Source: Zelopaecilomyces penicillatus
Lineage: Eukaryota; Ascomycota; Sordariomycetes; Hypocreales; Pseudodiploosporaceae
DNA: 64,000 bases
Reading direction: 5' to 3'
Assembly: GCA_005765155.1 (NCBI GenBank)
Contig: VCCP01000003.1
Location: forward strand, 1,240,001-1,304,000
Numbering within the stretch: position 1 is the first letter of the stretch; each line of letters begins with the position of its first letter. The position numbers and the translations under genes are program-made. The notes beneath the pieces are model-generated. The model was not told where the DNA came from, made no database searches, and was given only the letters and a program-made list of their open reading frames with translations. Below, one piece after another: positions 1-12,213 of this stretch.

Positions 1-31
1 ACCACCAAGGCAGGCTGCCTCCACGAGCTGA

Positions 32-322
32 AAGGCAGCAGCCCGAGATACCGTCTCCCGCAAACCCGCGCATCAGCCTCTGGCGTCAAATGCACTCCTT
101 GACGTTACCCAGCACTTGACGGATTCTTCATTCGCATTCTTGCAGAGCAACAAACTGATCATCTGCCCATCACCAGCGCCGACCCCAGACACGCAAGGGA
201 TGGAAGCTTTCTCTCCTAACAAAATTAGCCTGAGCACTTCTCCGATGGATCTTCCTGGCCTCGATGATCCGATCCCCGAATCGATGTCATCTCATCATCT
301 ACATGCTCGAGGCAGGACCTAG
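32..322 (+). CDS. Possible C-terminal exon of a gene cut by the left window edge
   Basis: A frame stays open from base 32 to a TAG at 320-322 (96 codons). The translation is rich in Ser, Pro and Asp (for example the stretch PMDLPGLDDPIPESM) and has no obvious start near its left end, so it could be the last exon of a gene that begins outside the window. I recognise no domain. Codon use is not clearly distinctive and no splice acceptor could be fixed, so this may also be a chance open frame in the 3' flank of an unseen gene. Confidence 0.22.
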   Translation, partial: KAAARDTVSRKPAHQPLASNALLDVTQHLTDSSFAFLQSNKLIICPSPAPTPDTQGMEAFSPNKISLSTSPMDLPGLDDPIPESMSSHHLHARGRT

Positions 323-613
323 CATTCCCCACGTTGATGCGTATCTATGCATGACATAGGCTTTCTGCCACTCAATATTTTTTTGGTTCAACACGGTGCC
401 CGCAGACAAACCGGCTCTCGCATCGCGGCTCCGGCCCGCTTCAGTGTAGCATGCTACACGCATGGTAAGAGAATTTTGTCAATCACGTCCTCTTAACATG
501 GTTACCTTTATGATGAAACAAGTCTGAGCTTAAACCTGAGTCCCGCCAGGCGAGGATGAAGCCGAGTTTCAACGCTATGGTTTCGATTCGCCATCATCAA
601 TGGCCCTCTGTGA
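323..613. other. Intergenic, 3' flank of the hydrolase gene
   Basis: No coding potential is seen. This stretch probably holds the 3' untranslated region of the minus-strand hydrolase gene and contains the 16-bp palindrome at 444-459. Confidence 0.6.
444..459. repeat. Perfect 16-bp palindrome
   Basis: GTGTAGCATGCTACAC equals its own reverse complement over all 16 bases. It lies in the non-coding stretch 323-613, about 155 bp beyond the stop codon of the alpha/beta hydrolase gene. It could be a dimeric protein-binding site or an accident of sequence; there is no poly-T tail or loop that would suggest a terminator. Confidence 0.8.
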
Positions 614-2144
614 TTACCTACTTGATCTAATCTGATAGTCTTTTTTCACATCCTTTTCTGCTGGTGATGTTGAAAAACGGGTTCTAATCTCTCCTACAAT
701 AGTTCTCAACCCTTGCAGCCTCTTGTTCTCGGTGCTTGACAGGAAGAGCGACGCTACTGGCCAGGCATGAACCGCACCGTCGAAACTATGCGCCTCCATT
801 TCAACCCCTATAAGGACTAAACGTTTGACAAAGTTTTCGATGTCTGGGGCAAAGACCTCTTCGCTGCCAAACACGACGAAGAAGCCACGCTCTGGGCTTG
901 CCGCCTCCCAGAGATCTTCATCAGCACAGTTGCCTGGTGATGCTGGGTGTCGCTGTAGCATGGAGTCTTTCGCATACTCCTGCGCATATTTCCAGAGAGT
1001 CTGCCTATTCAAATAGTCGACACTCGATGGGTTATGTAGGCTGGACATGAGAGTTACCCATGGAGAGATCAGTGTAGCCATTCGAGGCACAGCAAGGATT
1101 GATGGACTAGGCTCCGAAAAACGTTTACTCAAGTTTGGTTCAACACCGTTTTGTCGTCGGTTCTGAGCATGAGAGCCTAGCTCCAACAGCAAGCTGAGTA
1201 CCAATGTGCCACCAGCCGAGTCACCGGCAACACAAATCTTTGAGGCATCTCTGACCAAGCCTAGCACATGCTTGTAGCCCTCCATGGCCTGCCTGACTTG
1301 GGTTGGATAGACTGCTTCAGGTACCAGCGTGTAGTCCAGAGCGAAAATGGCTGGATTTTTGAAACCCGACTCTAATAGTAGGTGGTGCCATGCGAGGAGA
1401 AACTCAAGATAGAAGAACGACGATCCCATAGCGAACCCGCCACCTAAATAGCCTGTCAGCTCGACGCTCCATGACGCAGGTCATGAATTGCCAACCAAGA
1501 TCCCAAGGGGATTCTTACCATGGATGTAGTACACAACAATGTCATGAGGCTGTTCCGGATTGTGCATGATCCAGGTCCCGCGAGTATGTGTGCTGCCCTG
1601 GTTCATTCGTCAGTCCATCTATACAAGGAAACAAAATCTCAAAACAGAACAGCGGCACGTTGTACCTCCCCAATAGCTTGCTCTCGCCATTGCACAGGAG
1701 CCCTGAGGTAACCATGTCTCAACATTCGCCATCTCATAAATGGTAAGGCGACCGTCTTTGAAAAGAAGATTCGTACAACACTGGCCGGGATATCCCTAAA
1801 GGCGTAGCGAACACAGCTCACGACGAAATACTCAAAAGCCGTAGCCCTTTGTACAAAAAGAGACTGGGAGGGAGAATGCCTCCTCCAGTACCGGTCGATG
1901 ACGAATCGCACTGGGAGTTTGAAAACTACATGTACACACGAGCTTCCGAGTTAGCACCCTCAAGAGCCGATACCTACAAACGTAAATAATCAATAGGAAA
2001 AGAAGCTTTATTCTGACGCAGAAATGGTAATATCTTGAGCACGGTGAACAATGTCGTGAAGAGCCCGACTTGGAGAAGTAGTTGCGGCGCAAGGAAGGCG
2101 CAGAAGACGGCGCAATCAATGAGTGAGACTGGGCCGAGGATCAT
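614..2144 (-). CDS. Membrane-anchored alpha/beta hydrolase (hormone-sensitive-lipase/arylacetamide-deacetylase type)
   Basis: Four exons on the minus strand: 2144-2018, 1925-1666, 1597-1519 and 1443-614, giving 431 aa. Residues about 5-40 form a hydrophobic N-terminal segment, likely a membrane anchor. The oxyanion-hole motif HGGGF (155-159) is split by the third intron, which supports the splice model. The nucleophile elbow is GDSAGG with Ser231, and the probable catalytic His is His381 in GAVHAWP. The acid residue is less clear; GSEEVF near 350 is the likely region. The family hydrolyses carboxyl esters of small hydrophobic or acyl substrates; the substrate here cannot be told from sequence. 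The start ATG was chosen because MILGPVSL begins the conserved N-terminus of fungal homologues and precedes the hydrophobic segment. Confidence 0.85.
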
Positions 2145-3129
2145 GATGTCGCGGTGGTGGGGGTGCGCAGACACACTGGTGGCTTTTGACGATTGTGAGC
2201 TAGATACGGGATGGTTGCGGAGCGCAAAGATCCAGAAATCTGTATTGGCCTGCGAGCCATTCACGTGTGTTCAGACGGTAGTAGGTCGCCGTTGGTATCA
2301 AGGTGAATGAGGCAAGATCTCCAGTTGAAGCTAGAGGCGAGGACGCTGACAATGGCGCTGCTGGCGGTGCTGACCCAGCGCTGGGATCTCGCCTCTTTTA
2401 GAGATGTTGGAGTGACGGATTCGATCGTTTCGGCGTGATGACATCTTTCTTTATCCAGTTGCCTTTTCAAGGGAGGCCCGGCAACTAGTAGCTTATAGGT
2501 ACACGAAGCCAGCCACCGCACGTTAGAGGTACCTGTTACGGCGGGAGATTTGGGTGCCCGACAGAGTATCTGCATGATGATGTTTCCCATACGATGTAGA
2601 TACATATTTCACACCTCCAGCTAATACTTCTCCATGTGTGCGTGCGAAGCAACGAGTCATTATAATGCCTACTACCTTGGGTACTGTAGGTATCAGGGCT
2701 CATGAGCTATATACCTAGGCTACCTACTACCTACCTACTGAGGTGGTATTATCATAATACATACATCTGTGTCAACACCCACTTGGCCCGGAAGGTAACT
2801 TAATGCAAAAGGCTCCATGTGTCAAAACATACATGGCATTTCCAAGGTCAGCCACCACTCCCTCCTCTCATAAAAATGCCTTACATAATACCGCATATGT
2901 GGTTGTCGTTCTGCCCAATCTTCACCGCACAACAAGCGGAAGGGCTGTCTTCTGAAATGAGTCTGGGGGATTGAAGCGTTGGAACATATTATATCTCTGA
3001 GGAACCTACAGAACTCTCTGGGCGTTCAACTGCTGCATTTATATATATGTTGTATCATCTTGGCAGGGCGGATACATCAGCTTCAAGTCAAATTAGGTCC
3101 TCGGTTGAAACCCCTCTTTGATCGCAATC
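2145..3129. other. Divergent promoter region, hydrolase / DUF3605 gene
   Basis: Nearly 1 kb between two divergent genes. Open frames on the minus strand (2261-2605) lack ATG-led conserved sequence and look spurious. Bases 2689-2750 are rich in CCTACCTA/TAGGTA words, a low-complexity motif that recurs in other gaps of this window. Confidence 0.6.
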
Positions 3130-3871
3130 ATGGGCGACGATCTACCAAACTCACAAGAGATCCCCTTGGATACACCGTTCCCGTTGACGGACGTGGACAG
3201 ATGGATATTGTCACAAACGGATGAGAATTTCAAGTTACATGATTGGGAGGATATAAAGAAAGTCATAGGTGAATATTGAGAACCAGTATCCTTGTGGTAT
3301 TTGCTGTTAGTTTTTATATTGTTACGCAATCATACGCTAATCTTGTGGCACGTCTCAAGAGGAAAATCGTCTTGAAGTCTTCAAGAGAAGGCCATCAGAT
3401 CTTCGACGCTACATAAAATGGACCGCAGAAACCAAGGCCGAGTATGGGTCAATGTCTCAGTACATTCTTCAGCACCGTCTGCCCAAGTTCTGGGGCCAGG
3501 CACCCTTCACCTCCGAGTCACAGACTCCCTTTGCGGCCGCATCCGACTATCGTGTTCTGCTCAATGACTGGCCGTATGGTCTTGAGCCGGGTATTACCCA
3601 TATTGTCGTCTGGTCCCGCACCTTGATCCCTACAGATCCGGAAACGGGAGACATGACGACTGAGAGTAGAGCTTTGGTGAAGGCCTTTGTCGAAAGGTAT
3701 TTCGTGGATACACTTGGCCCAGAAGGAAAAGACCAGGTGACGTGGTTTAAAAACTGGGTTTCCCTGCAGAGTGTGCGCTCCCTGGAGCATATTCATGTGT
3801 TGGTTCGGGATGTGGATGATGATATGCTTGAGCGCTGGACAGGAGAGCGACCGCGACGTGATGCCCAGTGA
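3130..3871 (+). CDS. DUF3605 family protein (N-acetylglucosamine-induced protein 1-like)
   Basis: Two exons, 3130-3268 and 3360-3871, encode 216 aa; the 91-nt intron has a GTGAAT donor and a CAAG acceptor. The core contains SQYILQHRLPKFWG, then SDYRVLLNDWPYGLEPGI followed by THIVVWSRT, the signature of the fungal DUF3605 family. The family includes the Candida Ngi1 protein, induced by N-acetylglucosamine; its biochemical role is unknown. No signal peptide or membrane segment is visible. The gene converges on SND2 with only 68 bp between stop codons, so the 3' ends of the two transcripts probably overlap. Confidence 0.8.
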
Positions 3872-3939
3872 GAATATATAGATGCCTGGGTAACCACCTG
3901 GACATATAAAATTGTCACATCATATATGGATAGGACAAC

Positions 3940-4419
3940 CTAAGCAGCCCGGCGTGCTCGACGGTTTGACGGCGGAGCCGCGTCTCCCGTTCCCTGCATC
4001 TGAGCCATCTTTTGCTTGCCCATGCCCATGAGCCCATAGCCGAGATATGCACCATACGCAGGCAACACAGCCCACAGAAGCCATCCCCAGTTACCGACTA
4101 AAAGGACGAGTGCGGCCGATGCCCATGTGACCCAAATGACATCAAACATGTACTCGGTCAGCCCAGCTGCTGCTAGGTCCTCTCCCGAACTCTTGAGAGC
4201 GTTGGTCTCAGCATCGTACTTGGGCCGGCCCGAGATCTCAAGAACATATTCGCAAATAAGGCCTGGCACGGAAAGAAGACCATATACGAGCAGTGAGCGC
4301 GACCTGAGGAAGAAGTGAAAGAGGAGGAAGACGATGTTGACAATGGCAGACCCAATGTGAAGGTTGTTGAGCGCTGCAGCGTTTGACTTGGCGCGATCTT
4401 TTTTCGCCTTTTGAGCCAT
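3940..4419 (-). CDS. SND2: Snd2/TMEM208 family ER-targeting protein
   Basis: A single exon encodes 159 aa. The open frame continues upstream, but the ATG at 4419 gives the typical basic start MAQKAKKDRAKSNAAAL of this family. Three or four hydrophobic segments follow: residues about 22-40, 42-58, and a pair around 95-130. The C-terminus is basic (SNRRARRAA). Snd2/Env10 in yeast and TMEM208 in animals (DUF788) sit in the ER membrane and take part in SRP-independent targeting of membrane proteins. Length matches the family. It faces CDC27 across a 1.1 kb shared upstream region. Confidence 0.85.
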   Translation of the reverse strand: MAQKAKKDRAKSNAAALNNLHIGSAIVNIVFLLFHFFLRSRSLLVYGLLSVPGLICEYVLEISGRPKYDAETNALKSSGEDLAAAGLTEYMFDVIWVTWASAALVLLVGNWGWLLWAVLPAYGAYLGYGLMGMGKQKMAQMQGTGDAAPPSNRRARRAA

Positions 4420-5561
4420 TCTTGCAACCTGTGATGGTTTTTGTTGTAGCCTAGTCTTTGAGAGGGCAATGCACGATATCTCTGGGCGAGCTAGTTGTGA
4501 GAGAAAACCACTGAGTATGGCAGAAGTGGATTTCGGGCAAGTGATGACAGCTTTCTCATCCAACAGCTGAGAGTGGACTGGCCGATTTGGCGTGGAGGGT
4601 TTGGAGGGGTACGAAAACACAAAAGTACCTCGTACCTCCTTCAGCACTTGAGGTTGCAGGGCTCTCCCGTAGCGCCATGAATGGCTTGCGTTTGCCGCTG
4701 TTTTAGTGGCCTTAGGAGGCTCCTGTAGGCTTTTCCAGGCGGGCGGCTGCGTGGGCGGCTGCTGGCAACAGGGTGGGCTCATGGATGGGTCTTCGCTGGA
4801 CCGGTTGTTGCCTTGTTGCTAGGCAGAACAAAACGCACGGCGCGCCCTGTCCAATCAATCGGCCAGCACCACAACAATTGATTGAGTGAGCTGCGCGTGC
4901 TCGCTGGAACCAGACCATCACACAACCCGCCACCATCCCCGTCCCTCCGTCAATCTTTCGTCAACGCGATTGAGAGAAAGCGGCTGCCGTGCAGCCTTTT
5001 GAGCGTTGCCGCTGGAGTGTCCAGAGCCGGACGGTGCGAATAGCAGCCTTGGAGTGTTCCAGGGGAAACACAGGTCCTCCGAACTTCGTCTTTCAGTTTG
5101 ATTGTTTTTGGGCTTGTCGCCGTCGATAATCCTCATCGTTCGCGCTCACCGAACCTCATTACCCTATTCCGAGAAGACGACGTGATCCGTCCGACTGCGC
5201 CGTAATTCGTGCGATCGCTTGTCCAATTTCTCGGCTGCATTGTTTTGTACAGTACCGAGCTGTCCGACATCTTCATTATATCATCGTCACTACTGTCATC
5301 ACATACAACCAGTCTCGACCGTGACAACTAAAGGCTGCTGCTTGTCAAAGTATCCCGCTTGGAACAGCAGATCCCTTCTTCTGAAGCGCCTTCAGTGTTC
5401 ACGACACCGACAGTGACCCTACCGAGGACACACACGTCTTCCCATCTCGAGAATCACCATACATCAACCCCACGAAATCTCATGGCCTGGCCACGACGGT
5501 AACCCATCGCCAGTCACCAGTGACAGACACTCCCAAGCCAGCCTGGACGGCCACACCCAGG
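4420..5561. other. Divergent promoter region SND2 / CDC27
   Basis: About 1.1 kb without a convincing gene. The open frames here are short and overlap in several frames. It must carry the promoters and 5' leaders of both flanking genes. Confidence 0.6.
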
Positions 5562-8113
5562 ATGGCACCATCTCCGACCGCTGTCGGAAATATACTACGG
5601 CAAGTGGTACACTACCACCTAGATAATGGATCATACGATAATGCCCTATTCTTCGCCGAACGTTTAACGGCCCAGGACCCGAGATCGAGCGACACTGTTT
5701 ATTTGTTTGCACTATGCCACCTGCGGCTGGGTGATTATCGCTCCGCCTACGATGTCAGCAAACCGATGGGATATCGCGGGGTGAATTTGGGGTGCGCATG
5801 GGTTTTTGCGCAAGCGTCTCTGCGACTGGAGCGTTTCAAAGATGGAATTTCCGCATTGGAGAAGTCAAAGGGTCTCTGGTCACAAAAGAGCACCATGTGG
5901 AAACATAGTGCGACCTCACGGGCCGCATATCCAGATGCCCCTGCTATGTTATGCCTTTTGGGGAAACTATTTCGCGGATACGACGATAAGAAGAAAGCTA
6001 TCGGATGCTTCGAAGAAGCGTTAAAGATGAATCCTTTTCACTGGGATGCGTTTACGTCACTTTGTGAACTAGGTGCCAAGTTACGCGTGCCAAATGTATT
6101 CAGGGCTAACGAGCCGCTGCTACAAGCATTGGGACAGGAAGCGGCCTCGGCCGTGGCGACAGAGTTGAAGGATACCACTGTGTCAATTCCCCCCGACGTG
6201 GCCCCAAAGAAATCATCCCTTCGAAGTATTGCGTCTGAATTGGGATCAGATCCATTCAACATCAGCTTTGCGACAGATTTGAGTCCCTTGACCGATTCTT
6301 TGGGAGGAAATGGTGAAAGCGATTTCATGTCAAAAATACAAAGTGCGAGACTACGACTAGCCAACCCAAACAACAATCAGTCCGATATTGAGGGAATGGA
6401 AACCCCAACCGCATCGTCTACATCAGAGACTATGACCACCCGACCAGGCCATGCACAGGAACCACCGCAGGCACCTGCACGAAGAACACGGAATCTCCAG
6501 TCCATTGATCCTAGCCAGGAGGCACCTCCAAGAATGAACTACCGATTAGGCACGAGGAGAAATGCTGGGACACGGGAAAAGAGTCAGGAACAGCCTGTTG
6601 AACCTATGCCTGATGTTGCCAGCACCTCAAATGGTGCTGTTCGCGCTGTTGCCTTATCTGCCGGGGAGAGGAAGCGAACGCTCTCTGGTCATCCAGTGCC
6701 CCGTCTGGCAAATGTTGAGGAACAGACCACGCGACGAAGTGCGAGATTAATTAAGCCTTCGACTAGGGCTAATGCAGGAGGGGCTCCTATGGGAATGCCG
6801 GCTGGTCGTGAATTGAAAAAGGCTAGACCCCAGGTTTCACGCATCATCCGGCCAGGCTCCAGCGGTTCCAATGTAGGTAGAGTTGTCAGTGGGAACCGCA
6901 AGCCATTGGAGGACCACCACGATGTCGATCACGGAGAAATACCCAGAATTAAGGAGGCGGTTCCGCCACCCCAACTACCCATACCAAAAGTGATTGAGCC
7001 GGATATGGCCAAACTAGAAGAATCCCTGAAGTGGACACTGGACCTATTGAAGAAACTTGCCAACGGATTCTATCTGCTATCACGGTTCCAGTGTGCGGAA
7101 TCAGTACAAGCATTGAGTTCTCTACCCCCAGCTCATCAGAGCACACCATGGGTATTGGCCGTAATGGGTCGGGCTCATTACGAACAAACATCATACGCTG
7201 AGGCGGAGAAGTTCTTCCGGAGGATGAGAGTTCAGGCACCGTCTCGTCTGGAAGACTTGGAGGTATACTCTACCGTTCTGTGGCACTTGAAGCGGGAGAC
7301 GGACCTTTCGTTTCTGGCTCACGAGTTGGTCGATTCCGCATGGCACTCGCCTCAAGCTTGGTGTGCTGTGGGCAATGCCTGGTCACTTGCGCGAGATCCC
7401 GAACAAGCTTTGCGCTGTTTCAAGCGAGCCACACAGCTAGATCCCAAGTTTGCATATGGCTTTACCCTCCAGGGCCACGAGCATGTTTCGAATGAGGAAT
7501 ATGACAAGGCTCTCACAGCGTACAGAAGTGCGGTGTCTGCAGATGTGCGTCATTACAACGCCTATTACGGTATAGGGCGAGTCTACCAACGTTTGGGAGA
7601 TTACGAAAAGGCTTTAACGCATTTCCAACATGCTCTTGCAGTTAATCCTAATAATGCCGTCTTGGTGTCTTGCATCGGCACGGTCTTTGAAAAGCAGAAA
7701 CATATAGTAGCTGCTCTACGGGCGTACTCCAAGGCAGTGGAACTTGCACCCCGGGCAGCCTCAACCCGATACAAAAAGGCACGAGCTCTTCTTGCCGTCG
7801 GGCAGATAGAAGAGGCTCAAAAAGAGCTGGTTATTCTCAAAGATTTGGCGCCGGATGAAGGGACGGTTCATTTCCTCCTTGGCACTCTGTACCGAAGTAT
7901 GAATGAGAAACAGCTGGCCGTGCATCACTTCACGATTGCTCTTGCTTTAGATCCCAAGGTGAGTCTTGACTCGAATTATTATTTGCTCTGAGCTTTAGAT
8001 CAAATTTGGCAATTGCTAACGGATGATGAATTTCACAGTCGGGTTCGCAGATTAAGGAGGCGATTGAGAGCTTCGAGGAAGATGTACCGATGGATGACTC
8101 AATGATTTCATGA
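5562..8113 (+). CDS. CDC27: Anaphase-promoting complex subunit Cdc27/BimA (APC3)
   Basis: Two exons, 5562-7958 and 8039-8113, encode 823 aa. The frame is open from a GTG at 5520, but the ATG at 5562 gives the short MAPSPTAVGNILRQ start expected of BimA/Nuc2. An N-terminal block of tetratricopeptide repeats (residues about 5-200; HYHLDNGSYDNALFFAERL) is followed by a low-complexity, basic linker (about 200-490). A C-terminal TPR array (about 500-790) includes WCAVGNAWSLARDPEQALRC. The family scaffolds the APC/C ubiquitin ligase and binds the IR tails of Cdc20/Cdh1 and Apc10. The tiny second exon supplies an acidic end (EEDVPMDDSMIS). Length fits the family (about 750-850 aa). Confidence 0.93.
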
Positions 8114-9492
8114 TAGCCTTCAATCTTATTCTTTTTTTGGGTCAAGAGAAATGAAAGGCTCTCTGGGACATTTTGCACTACACACGTTTTCCGCAGCGCG
8201 GTACGTTTTCAGGAAAGAGGATTCATTGGCCCCATTCTGCGGCGGGACTCGCTTGGTTAGACTTGGTAATAGAGCTTTGGAGCTTTGGGGCTTTGGAGGA
8301 GAGTGCCTTGGCAAGGCGAGGGTTAAAATGAGGATGGGAAGCGACGGCACGATTGTATTGTTTGCATTGCATCGGCGTTCTTGGGATAACCTGGGATCGG
8401 GCTTTTGAATTAGCTTGGGTCATTATGAGGATCAGGGGAACTGTAGTATGCAGCTCCTTGTGTAAAACAAAATAGCAACCCGCGCTGCTTCAAGCGCAAA
8501 AACATGTTTACCGCATGACAGAATATTGTTCTTTGATATGGTTGGTGAATTATGAGTAAATTTGAATCCTTTCACATTAGGATATTCAACTAGCACAGAG
8601 ACCTGTTGTGGTTTACACAGGGGTCTGGACAAATGTCGCAAATGATGTGTTTAACCCTGTGAACTCAATGAAAGCGAAATAGCTCTTTTCGAGCAGATAT
8701 CGCTGCCATCGGGATGATTACAGAAGTAGTATTGATTCGTAACAATACTGCTAGCTAGTGTCTTTGTCTGCCTACATAGTAGAACAGCCTACAGATATGC
8801 AATCCGATTGGCTGCAAATTGTCCTCTTTCAAGGAAACAACAACGACGCAATATATAATTATGTGTGTTCTTCTACGTTCTTTGCTCAGTGAAAACCAAC
8901 ACTGCTTGTGTGATCACTTTACGACTGCTCACCACGGCGCATGTGTTTGGATGATTGAGTCGCTGTTAGCAGCGTTGCACTGGTGAAGAAACGCGGTGAC
9001 ACGTGACTTACCTCGGAGGAAAGTCGGAGTAGAGGACAGACGCACTAGGCACCGAGATCAGCTCAGATAATTGCCATCTTTCCCTAACTGGAAGAAGCAG
9101 CCCCATATCAGAGAACCCCCCACACCCACCCAAACCAGAAAAATAGGAGACCACCACTGACAATAACAAGTGGTACATTGTGGAAAATAAAACACAATCA
9201 GCTGGTACTTGATTTTCCTATTCGCTGCTCACACCCCACTCCACACCACCCCCAGAACAGGAATAGCGCGACTGATCCAGCGCAGACAATGCAGGCACAC
9301 CGCGACTGATTCCCTTGATTCCCTGCGCGTATTTATTGTCCACTTGTTCCCCCCCGCATCTTCCCTCTTGCGCTCTCTCGTACTCTTCGCTGTTCTCACA
9401 CCCACATCTCCATCCATCACACACGTCATCTGCAGCATCGCATCCTCAACTTGCACTTGTGCATATAAAATAACTTTAGTACATCCATCAAC
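8114..9492. other. Intergenic, CDC27 3' flank and histone H4 promoter
   Basis: About 1.4 kb. No ATG-led frame here resembles a protein. The part next to 9492 is pyrimidine-rich (9340-9480), as is common in leaders of strongly expressed fungal genes, and an ATTGG (inverted CCAAT) lies near 8808. Confidence 0.6.
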
Positions 9493-10013
<521 letters not shown>

Positions 10014-10382
10014 ATTGTCCTTGCGTGTATTACTGCTTGGCTTTGCTACAATACATCACAAGACGCGAAGCTGTTTCGCATCTATGTTTCCAAGGACTAT
10101 ACTTTTGATTCAACGGCGTTTTGGGGATTGGGTTCATGAGAATCAGGCGTCAGGCAGACGACATTGCATGATTTTTAGCAAATGAAGACATCAAGTTCAC
10201 CTTGCATCTAGTCCGTAAAACTTGTTCAGGTACAAAGAACCCGTCGCATCGTGATCCCATTGTAGCTACAAACTGTATGTACTGCAACGTGCTCTATCGG
10301 TGGGGATGTATCAACCTTCAGAATTTTCCCAAGTTACACACATTTATAACAAAACGCCGTGGTATCATGAAGTCTCGCTATG
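10014..10382. other. Intergenic between convergent H4 and TRS20
   Basis: 369 bp holding the 3' untranslated regions of both genes. Nothing else is seen. Confidence 0.6.
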
Positions 10383-11019
10383 TTACAGATACTTGCGGCC
10401 TGCAGCCGCGACTCTTGCCCTAAAAACCGGACTCCGAACCTCCATGTTGGGCTTATAGAAGGGATTCATGACAGCCTTAACCCAGTTATCGTAGACCTCG
10501 ACGAAAAACATCTTGATGGCCTCCTCGGTCGCGGGACTCGTCGGGTTGGCGCCAATAGCTGTGGATGACCGCGAAGAGCTCGTTGAAGTTGGGACGATAG
10601 GTTGATGCAGGAGCAAGAACTTGACGTTGGCACCTGTGACAAAACATGAAATGTAGTTGTTGAAGAACTTGTCGATGCACTTGAGGTACCTGAAGGGGTA
10701 AGATGGGAAAGATGAATGTCAGCCGGTTGAATCAGGAAACTCCCGCTTGTCATTTTGGTCATCGGGGTAGCCAAAATAGAGTCCGATGACACCAATAATG
10801 AAGATTATAGAGGAAATCCAACATTGCCGCTTACATTTGGCCGTGCGCCCACTGGACCTCCTCGGCGATATCTAGACTGGAGTGTAGAATGATCTGGTTG
10901 AGGTGCCGCAACTGCTCATCGAAGCGGGATTGCCCGTCGCCGCCTTGCTTGGATGTGCCAAACTCATACTCGAACAGCGGATTGTCCTGGGCGCCGACGA
11001 TGGCGAAGTAGTAGCTCAT
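10383..11019 (-). CDS. TRS20: TRAPP subunit Trs20 / sedlin (TRAPPC2)
   Basis: Two exons, 11019-10835 and 10689-10383, give 163 aa with a 145-nt intron. The sequence begins MSYYFAIVGAQDNPLFEYEF and continues with DIAEEVQW and YLKCIDKFFNNYISCFVT, the longin-fold core of sedlin. It ends FYKPNMEVRSPVFRARV. The open frame runs upstream of the ATG, but MSYYFAIVG is the family start. Trs20 is a core subunit of TRAPP complexes, which act as Rab/Ypt1 exchange factors and tethers in ER-Golgi transport. A short Ser/Thr-rich insert (about residue 90-110) is a fungal elaboration. It is divergent from MRPL31 across 387 bp. Confidence 0.93.
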
Positions 11020-11406
11020 TGTATCGCGCTCCTCATTTGCGACTGCTGGGCAGGAGGGGAAGGGGGGTTGGCTCGCCGAGTGTCGGTTTTCGCGGTGTTG
11101 GCCTGTGGAGGCTGCAATTTGGCGACAGCCATGCGAAAGCGTCGCACCGTGGTGGTTTATTGGCGGGCCAGTGATCAATTGACGGCTGCCCGTTTCCCTC
11201 CCCCCTGTGGCCCTGGTTGCCCCCACCACGAATATGGCCCATACTTATTCCGGGCCACTCATCGGCGCTGAAGCAAGCTGCAGAGTAGTACCTGTAGGTA
11301 CCTTACTCCATGGACCGACACTGGCGTTTAAACCTCCCGAAAAAGCTCGATAGCCCATCACGACAACTTGGCCACCCTCAACCCAACAGCAGCCAACACA
11401 TCCACC
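11020..11406. other. Shared promoter TRS20 / MRPL31
   Basis: 387 bp between two divergent housekeeping genes; it must hold both promoters. A short TACC/GGTA-rich palindromic stretch lies near 11290-11305. Confidence 0.6.
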
Positions 11407-11862
11407 ATGTTCGGCCCCTTCCGCATCACGAATCCCCTATCAGGTGGCCTGTTGTGGAAAATCCCATGGCGACTCTCCAAATTCCAGAAGAGACGACACC
11501 GCCAGCGATTGCGAGCTGTGGATAGCGTCATCGCAACTGTCGACGCCGCTCTGGCAAAGAAAGGACAGACCCTTGAGGCTTTAGAGAGGTGGAAGGCTGA
11601 GATGCCAACAGAGGAGGAGATGCTGCCGCGTGACAAGTACACAATGTTCGACCGGAAAGCAAAGAAGTACCGAAAGGGCATTCACAGTATGTTCTTTCCC
11701 CAATGTTTATGATGGCGTTGCGAATTTCTATAATCTACGAGGCGTGATTTTGATGTTCTTATTTGGTTTTTTGTTTAAATCAATTGCTGACACGAATTGA
11801 AAACAACAGAGTTGCCAAAGTGGACGAGAGTCTCGCAGCGATTGAACCCCCCTGGTTACTGA
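11407..11862 (+). CDS. MRPL31: Mitochondrial large-subunit ribosomal protein mL60 (MRPL31)
   Basis: Two exons, 11407-11686 and 11810-11862, encode 110 aa. The conserved core is LLWKIPWRLSKFQKRRHRQR near the N-terminus, then RWKAEMPTEEEMLPRDKYT and RKGIHKLPKWTRVSQR. The second exon completes the conserved KLPKWTRVSQRLNPPGY end, which fixes the splice. mL60 is a fungal-specific protein of the 54S mitoribosomal subunit, imported into the matrix; the very basic, Arg-rich character fits RNA binding. It shares a short upstream region with TRS20. Confidence 0.92.
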
Positions 11863-12213
11863 GAGATGCATCAATACATGGATTTTATTTACTTTATAAC
11901 GAACTTTTTTGCGACCTTGCCACTAGGATGAAGTGTGTGGCGGGCTCGAGAATGAGCACATCGAACTACTACTGCAATTGTACAATACATTTTGTATCAC
12001 CTTACGAAATGGAGGACTTTTCCTGACATATGTCACGGGATGCTGGGATATGTATATGAACGAATCGGAGAAAGGGCAGCCGGATGTTGAATTAATCATG
12101 ACATGGTGAAATTAAAAGTCGGAAGAGAGATGCAATACACCAAACAGTACATCACTTGTCTGAATAGCATCTGTTGTCCTCATGAATGAACATCTTCAAA
12201 GTAACAATTCCTC
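11863..12213. other. Intergenic between convergent MRPL31 and CBP20
   Basis: 351 bp with 3' untranslated regions of two convergent genes; no further feature seen. Confidence 0.6.

Noticed and set aside
2261..2605. 114-codon minus-strand frame upstream of the hydrolase
   Set aside because: It does not join the hydrolase in frame, and the conserved N-terminus starts at 2144.
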